A stretch of DNA of 18,765 bases from Prevotella sp. UBA7594 (lineage in GTDB: Bacteria; Bacteroidota; Bacteroidia; Bacteroidales; Bacteroidaceae), in assembly GCA_002490315.1 (NCBI GenBank), contig DLKG01000046.1, positions 1 through 18,765 on the forward strand. Reading direction: 5' to 3'. Positions within the stretch are counted from its first letter, which is position 1, and each line of letters starts with the position of its first letter. Shown piece by piece: positions 14,527-18,765 of this stretch. Position numbers and translations under genes: made by a program. The notes under the pieces are model-generated. The model made no database searches and was not told the origin of the DNA. It was given only the letters and a program-made list of their open reading frames with translations.

Positions 14527-15825
14527 ATGCTTTCAAAACTTTTCGGCTTCGACCCAAAGAAGCACAACATCAAGACCGAGGTAATGGCAGGAATCACAAC
14601 ATTCCTCACCATGGCATACATCCTCGCTGTAAACCCGAGCATCTTCTCCAATCTCGCATCAAAGGGCATGGACACCAACGCCGTGTTTACATCCACTGCA
14701 CTCGCTGCCGTCATCGGCACGCTCATCATGGCACTCTACGCCAAGAAGCCTTTCGGACTGGCTCCCGGCATGGGACTGAACGCCTTCTTCGTGTTCACCG
14801 TCTGCCTCACGATGGGATATACATGGCAGTTTGCCCTCACAGCCATCCTCATAGAGGGATTCCTCTTTGTCGTCTTGACAATCACAAAGATACGCACGCT
14901 CATTGTCGACGCCATACCAGCCACACTCAAACGAGCCATTGGCGCCGGCATCGGACTCTTCATTGCCTTCATCGGACTGAAGAATGCGGGCATCATCGTT
15001 GAGAACTCCGCCACCTTCGTGAGCATCGGCGACATGACACACGGCACTGCACTGCTTGGAGTTATCGGCATCATCATCACTTCCGTGCTCGTCATCAAGA
15101 ACGTGCCAGGCTCACTGCTCATCGGCATCCTTGCCACGGCACTCATCGGCATCCCGATGGGCATCACCAATTTCACGGGCATCATCGACACACCGCCCTC
15201 TGTGGCTCCAATCTTCTGCAAGTTTGAATTCCACAACATTTTCACCATCGACATGCTTATCGTTGTCTTCACGTTTCTCTTCATCGACATGTTCGACACG
15301 ATGGGCACACTCGTCGGCGTCTGCACAAAGGCAGGCATGATGCGCAAGGACGGAAGAATTCCCGGACTCAACAAGGCTTTCATGGCTGACGCTATAGCCA
15401 CCATGACCGGCGCGTGTCTCGGAGCAAGCACAACGACCACCTACGTGGAGAGTGCATCGGGAGTGGCACAGGGCGGCAGAACCGGACTGACAGCGTTCTC
15501 CACTGCCGTATGCTTCGCCGTGGCTCTCTTCTTCGCCCCCATCTTCCTCAGCATACCATCGGCAGCGACAACACCGGTGCTCGTCATCGTTGGTCTCTTC
15601 ATGCTCACGCCAATCAAAGACATCGACCTCGACGACTACGCCGAAGCCATACCTGCTTTCATCACCATCGTCATGATGCCCCTCACGTACAGCATCTCCG
15701 ACGGTATTCTCTGTGGCGTCATCTCCTATGTCGTCATCAATATGCTTTGCACCAATTGGAAGAAACTCAATCCGACACTTTACATACTCGCAGTTTTGTT
15801 CATTATGAAATACCTGTTCATATAA
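14527..15825 (+). CDS. NCS2 family purine permease (AzgA/PbuG type)
   Basis: The product is 432 residues with about 12 or more hydrophobic segments, an inner-membrane proton symporter type. The opening FGFDPKKHNIKTEVMAGITTFLTMAYILAVNP is typical of the AzgA branch (adenine, guanine, hypoxanthine) rather than the xanthine/uracil branch. Further signatures are PGMGLNAFF (80-88), FIDMFDTMGT (252-261, carrying the substrate/proton aspartate position) and STTTTYVESASGVAQGGRTG (about 300-320). It probably imports a purine base released or admitted by the upstream DUF5020 protein. Which purine cannot be read from the sequence. Confidence 0.92.
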   Translation: MLSKLFGFDPKKHNIKTEVMAGITTFLTMAYILAVNPSIFSNLASKGMDTNAVFTSTALAAVIGTLIMALYAKKPFGLAPGMGLNAFFVFTVCLTMGYTWQFALTAILIEGFLFVVLTITKIRTLIVDAIPATLKRAIGAGIGLFIAFIGLKNAGIIVENSATFVSIGDMTHGTALLGVIGIIITSVLVIKNVPGSLLIGILATALIGIPMGITNFTGIIDTPPSVAPIFCKFEFHNIFTIDMLIVVFTFLFIDMFDTMGTLVGVCTKAGMMRKDGRIPGLNKAFMADAIATMTGACLGASTTTTYVESASGVAQGGRTGLTAFSTAVCFAVALFFAPIFLSIPSAATTPVLVIVGLFMLTPIKDIDLDDYAEAIPAFITIVMMPLTYSISDGILCGVISYVVINMLCTNWKKLNPTLYILAVLFIMKYLFI

Positions 15826-15855
15826 TATTTAGGGAAAGGTAAAAACAACTGTAAA

Positions 15856-16269
15856 ATGAAGAAAACACTTCTATTAGTATTAGCCTTGTCGCTCGTCGCC
15901 TGCTCAAAGACAGACGACGACAAGGCTGCTCCACTGCTCGCAAAGATCGACTCGCTCTACGCCAAGGGCGACTACCGCACGACGCTCGATTCCATCACCC
16001 GCCTGCGCAACAATTTTCCAATGGCAATCGAAGCGCGCCGCAAGGCGCTAAAAGTGTGGCAAGACGCCTCGCTGAAAATGGCACAAGCCGACGTGGCTGC
16101 CACTGATGTGCAGCTACAGCAGACAGATGCACAAATAGACAGTGCATCAAACCGCCTGCAACACAACATGCTCTGCGCCAAGCGCGACTCACTGCGCGCG
16201 CGATATGAAGCAATGTGCGGCGTGGTGAAGATGATAAAGATGAGACAGAAGCAAGGCAAGGAACAGTAA
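15856..16269 (+). CDS. Small lipoprotein with predicted coiled coil, function unknown
   Basis: The product is 137 residues. The signal LLLVLALSLVAC with C16 is a clear lipobox, so it is a lipid-anchored envelope protein; SKTDDDK follows the cysteine, an acidic stretch of the kind linked to surface export of Bacteroidota lipoproteins. The rest is helical with heptad-like spacing (VAATDVQLQQTDAQIDSASNRLQHN), suggesting a coiled coil, and a basic end (KMIKMRQKQGKEQ). The first part, LLAKIDSLYAKGDYRTTLDSITRLRNNFP, is like one tetratricopeptide helix pair. It lies 30 bases after the permease, so is probably in that transcript, but I do not recognise a role in purine uptake. Confidence 0.75.
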   Translation: MKKTLLLVLALSLVACSKTDDDKAAPLLAKIDSLYAKGDYRTTLDSITRLRNNFPMAIEARRKALKVWQDASLKMAQADVAATDVQLQQTDAQIDSASNRLQHNMLCAKRDSLRARYEAMCGVVKMIKMRQKQGKEQ

Positions 16270-16282
16270 AAGAGTTGTATTC

Positions 16283-16313
16283 TTGCTCATATCAAAGGAA
16301 TTTTGTATTTTTG
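16283..16313 (+). promoter_or_regulatory. Promoter giving a very short leader to the DUF1599 gene
   Basis: TTG (16283-16285), 20 bases, then TATTTTTG (16306-16313). The DUF1599 start codon begins at 16323, only nine bases after the -7 box, so the leader would be between zero and about six bases. Confidence 0.7.
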
Positions 16314-16322
16314 TGCCGAATT

Positions 16323-16868
16323 ATGAATACATCAAAGACAGAAGAACAATTCAAGAACGTGATGGGCGAATGTCGCACACTATTCGAGAAGAAACTCCAC
16401 GACTACGGTGCCTCGTGGCGCATACTGCGCCCTTCGTCGCTCACCGATCAACTCTTCATCAAGGCAAAGCGCATACGCTCCATTGAAACAACCGGCACAG
16501 CCCTCGTCGACGAAGGCATACGACCGGAGTTCATCGCGCTCATCAACTATGGCATCATCGGACTCATACAACTCGAAAAAGGCTACGCCGACACAGTCGA
16601 CACGACCAACGAGGAAGCTCTCAAGCTATATGACGTACACGCAAAGGAATGTCTTGAGCTGATGCTACGCAAGAACCACGACTATAACGAGGCATGGCGC
16701 GACATGCGCGTCAGTAGCTACACCGACTTCATCCTCACCAAGATTCAACGCGTGAAGGAGATAGAGGAACTTGACGGAAAGACGCTCGTATCGGAAGGTA
16801 TCGGATCCAACTATATGGACATTATCAACTATGCGTGCTTCGGTGCCATAAAAACTGCAGAGGAATAA
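16323..16868 (+). CDS. Tandem DUF1599 (nucleotide modification associated domain 1) protein
   Basis: The product is 181 residues. It consists of two copies of one unit: residues about 15-87 (HDYGASWR at 26-33, SLTDQLFIKAKRIRSIE, then LVDEGIRPEFIALINYGIIGLIQLE) and about 107-180 (HDYNEAWR at 119-126, SSYTDFILTKIQRVKEIE, LVSEGIGSNYMDIINYACFGAIK). Both keep the HDY..WR and INY motifs. The family is PF07659, named for its occurrence with DNA base modification genes in phages. Its chromosomal role in Bacteroidota is unknown. The start at 16323 is set by the promoter and family N-terminus; the frame is open further upstream. It is followed 23 bases later by the BT_3928-like gene. Confidence 0.85.
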   Translation: MNTSKTEEQFKNVMGECRTLFEKKLHDYGASWRILRPSSLTDQLFIKAKRIRSIETTGTALVDEGIRPEFIALINYGIIGLIQLEKGYADTVDTTNEEALKLYDVHAKECLELMLRKNHDYNEAWRDMRVSSYTDFILTKIQRVKEIEELDGKTLVSEGIGSNYMDIINYACFGAIKTAEE

Positions 16869-16891
16869 ATGCAGGAGGAAGGACCAACTAT

Positions 16892-18196
16892 ATGATACGC
16901 AAACTAAGAATACTGTTCGTCAACGTCTGCCGACTGCTGCTTGCCGCCACGTTCATCCTCTCCGGATACGTGAAGGCCATCGACCCACTCGGCACACAAT
17001 ACAAGTTGCAAGACTATATCGTGGCACTTGGAATGGAGCAGTTCATCCCCGAATGGGGCACACTCGTCGCCGCAGTAGGCCTCGCAGCACTGGAATTCTC
17101 GCTCGGCATATTCATGCTCTTTGCCATACGGCGCCGCATCGTGTCGCGCATCGTCCTCGCCTTTATGGGCTTCATGACGTTGATAACGGTGTGGATATAC
17201 TTCGCAAACCCCGTGAAAGACTGCGGATGCTTCGGCGACGCCATAAAGCTTACCAACGGCGAGACGCTGCTGAAGAACATCGTGCTCACAGCCTTAGCCG
17301 TTACCGTTGCCTTGCGACCGACGGACATGGCGCGTTTCATTTCAAAGAGCAACCAGTGGATTGTGAGATACTACACAATACTCTACATCATCATCACAAG
17401 CCTCTACTGCCTCTACGACCTGCCCGTCTTCGACTTTCGCCCCTATCATGTAGGTGCCAACATCAAGAAAGGCATGGAGATACCGGAAGGGGCTGAACAA
17501 CCGGAGTTTGAGAACACGTTCATCATGCGCAAGAACGGGCAGACACGCGAGTTCACCCTCGACAACTACCCCGACTCCACATGGGAATACGTAGACACGA
17601 AGACCGTACAGACAAAGCAGGGATACGAGCCGCCTATCCATGACTTCTCCATAACGCTCAACGCCACCGGGGAAGACATTACCGACAGCATCCTATCCAA
17701 CAAAGGCTACACATTCCTGCTTATCTCGCCGCGACTCGCTGTGGCTGACGACAGCAACTTCGGCAACATCGACCAGCTATATGAGTACGCCACGGAACAC
17801 AATGTCGGCTTCTACTGCCTCACGGCGTCAACCGACAAGGACATTGAGCGCTGGCGCGACATAACCGGTGCGGAGTACCCCTTCTGTACCTGCGACGAGA
17901 CAACGCTCAAGACCATCGTGCGAAGCAATCCCGGACTGCTGCTTCTGAAGGACGCCACCATCATTGGCAAGTGGAGCCACAACCGCCTGCCGAAAGCCGA
18001 CGAGCTTACGGCTGACCCAGCACACACAGCCATCGGACACATCACGGAGGAAAGCACGACAGCCCGACTCGTTAACATCCTGCTCACGTTCTTCCTTCCT
18101 CTGATTCTACTCACTATCGCTGACAGGCTTTGGGCATGGACAAGATGGATAAAGAAAAGAAGCAAAGACAAAGACAAGGATAAAGAAACAGAATAA
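16892..18196 (+). CDS. BT_3928-like membrane protein with DoxX/MauE-type N-terminal half
   Basis: The product is 434 residues. The N-terminal half has about five hydrophobic helices (near 9-26, 57-79, 87-105, 127-141, 158-176) with the DoxX-like opening LLLAATFILSGYVKAIDPLG and a C111-G-C113-F-G motif on a loop, as in MauE/DoxX proteins tied to thiol redox chemistry. A large extracytoplasmic part (about 180-400) contains GFYCLTASTDKDIERW and SNPGLLLLKDATIIGKWSH, which look like a thioredoxin fold without a CxxC pair. A last helix (about 402-422) and a lysine-rich tail follow. Frame is open upstream, but MIRKLRILF at 16892 is the sensible start. tpiA follows after 45 bases. Function unknown; envelope redox work is inferred. 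Confidence 0.82.
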   Translation: MIRKLRILFVNVCRLLLAATFILSGYVKAIDPLGTQYKLQDYIVALGMEQFIPEWGTLVAAVGLAALEFSLGIFMLFAIRRRIVSRIVLAFMGFMTLITVWIYFANPVKDCGCFGDAIKLTNGETLLKNIVLTALAVTVALRPTDMARFISKSNQWIVRYYTILYIIITSLYCLYDLPVFDFRPYHVGANIKKGMEIPEGAEQPEFENTFIMRKNGQTREFTLDNYPDSTWEYVDTKTVQTKQGYEPPIHDFSITLNATGEDITDSILSNKGYTFLLISPRLAVADDSNFGNIDQLYEYATEHNVGFYCLTASTDKDIERWRDITGAEYPFCTCDETTLKTIVRSNPGLLLLKDATIIGKWSHNRLPKADELTADPAHTAIGHITEESTTARLVNILLTFFLPLILLTIADRLWAWTRWIKKRSKDKDKDKETE

Positions 18197-18241
18197 TAAT
18201 ACAGAAACAGAATAGTTCTATTTAAAAAAAACAAAAGAAAA

Positions 18242-18765
18242 ATGAGAAAGAAAATTGTAGCAGGCAACTGGAAAATGAACCTGAACCTGCAGGAAGGTGT
18301 TGCTCTCGCAAAGGAAATCAATGAAGCTCTTGCAGCTGAAAAGCCCAACTGCGACGTAGTAATCTGCACACCGTTCATCCACTTGGCTTCTGTAGCACAG
18401 GTGCTCGACTCTTCAGTAGTTGGTCTTGGCGCCGAGAACTGCGCCAACAAGGAGAAGGGTGCTTTCACTGGTGAGGTTTCTGCCGAAATGGTAAAGAGCA
18501 CCGGTGCACAGTACGTTATCCTCGGCCACTCTGAGCGTCGCCAGTACTACGGCGAGACTGCAGAAATCCTGAAGGAGAAGGTAGACCTCGCATTGGCTCA
18601 CGGTCTGAAGGTTATCTTCTGCTGCGGCGAGACTCTTGAGGAGCGCGAGGCAGAGAAGCAGAACGAGGTTGTAAAGGCTGAGCTCGCAGGCAGCGTGTTC
18701 CACCTCGACGCAGAGGCTTGGAAGAACATCATCATCGCTTACGAGCCAATCTGGGCTATCGGTAC
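18242..18765 (+). CDS. tpiA: Triose-phosphate isomerase, 3' end outside the window
   Basis: The first 174 codons are present; the gene runs off the right edge. The enzyme interconverts dihydroxyacetone phosphate and glyceraldehyde 3-phosphate in glycolysis. AGNWKMN (7-13) carries the active-site N9 and K11; ILGHSERR (93-100) carries the catalytic H96; AYEPIWAIG (166-174) carries the catalytic E168. All expected residues seen so far are intact. The leader is A-rich and has no clear promoter, so it may be read from the BT_3928-like gene upstream. The full length should be about 250 residues. Confidence 0.97.
   Translation, partial: MRKKIVAGNWKMNLNLQEGVALAKEINEALAAEKPNCDVVICTPFIHLASVAQVLDSSVVGLGAENCANKEKGAFTGEVSAEMVKSTGAQYVILGHSERRQYYGETAEILKEKVDLALAHGLKVIFCCGETLEEREAEKQNEVVKAELAGSVFHLDAEAWKNIIIAYEPIWAIG

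Noticed and set aside
14343..14729. Minus-strand open frame of 128 codons across the microsatellite
   Set aside because: Its hydrophobic stretch comes from the repeat array and the rest is antisense to known genes.
14736..15440. Minus-strand open frame of 234 codons, methionine-rich
   Set aside because: Antisense shadow of the permease; the Met and Ser excess comes from reading codons for Ile, Ala and Gly backwards.

Overview
The window looks like chromosome from a Prevotella-like member of the Bacteroidales. The signs are Bacteroidota-type promoters (TTTG or TTG, about 20 bases, then TAnnTTTG), the absence of Shine-Dalgarno-rich leaders, families largely confined to Bacteroidota (DUF5106, DUF5606, DUF5020, BT_3928-like) and a secreted protein with the C-terminal module common in Prevotella. 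Species cannot be named from the sequence alone. No tRNA, rRNA, CRISPR array, integrase or transposase gene was seen.

Layout. Positions 1-110 hold a GC-rich, REP-like inverted repeat, followed by a secreted DUF5106/thioredoxin-like protein (+). Convergent to it is a minus-strand block: hslR and pth under their own promoter, then a small acidic protein and a large secreted protein (2419-4479), a second REP-like element (4624-4726), and rplY with a strong terminator. rplY is divergent from a long plus-strand housekeeping run: nusB, yajC, a YbbR-domain protein, coaE (4-base overlap), a DUF5606 protein, rsmA (1-base overlap), frr, and then rsgA after a 350-base spacer of inverted GTAAAA-type repeats. 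A bidirectional terminator separates rsgA from the convergent cca-type gene. Divergent from cca is a purine/nucleoside uptake group (DUF5020 Tsx-like outer-membrane protein, NCS2/AzgA-type permease) plus a small lipoprotein. A last block carries a duplicated-domain DUF1599 protein with a near-leaderless promoter, a BT_3928/DoxX-like membrane protein, and the start of tpiA, which runs off the window.

Functionally most of the window is translation and ribosome maintenance (rplY, pth, hslR, nusB, rsmA, frr, rsgA, cca), with coenzyme A synthesis, protein export and purine uptake. The unusual part is the secreted-protein locus. Its signal peptide is split by a run of eight G that puts the only ATG out of frame by one base, as expected for a phase-variable gene or a sequencing error, and the protein is a base-composition mosaic. 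The other unusual parts are the two dispersed-repeat families (REP-like hairpins and GTAAAA arrays). I did not see a clearly new multi-gene system; the best leads are the poly-G switch and the repeat families.
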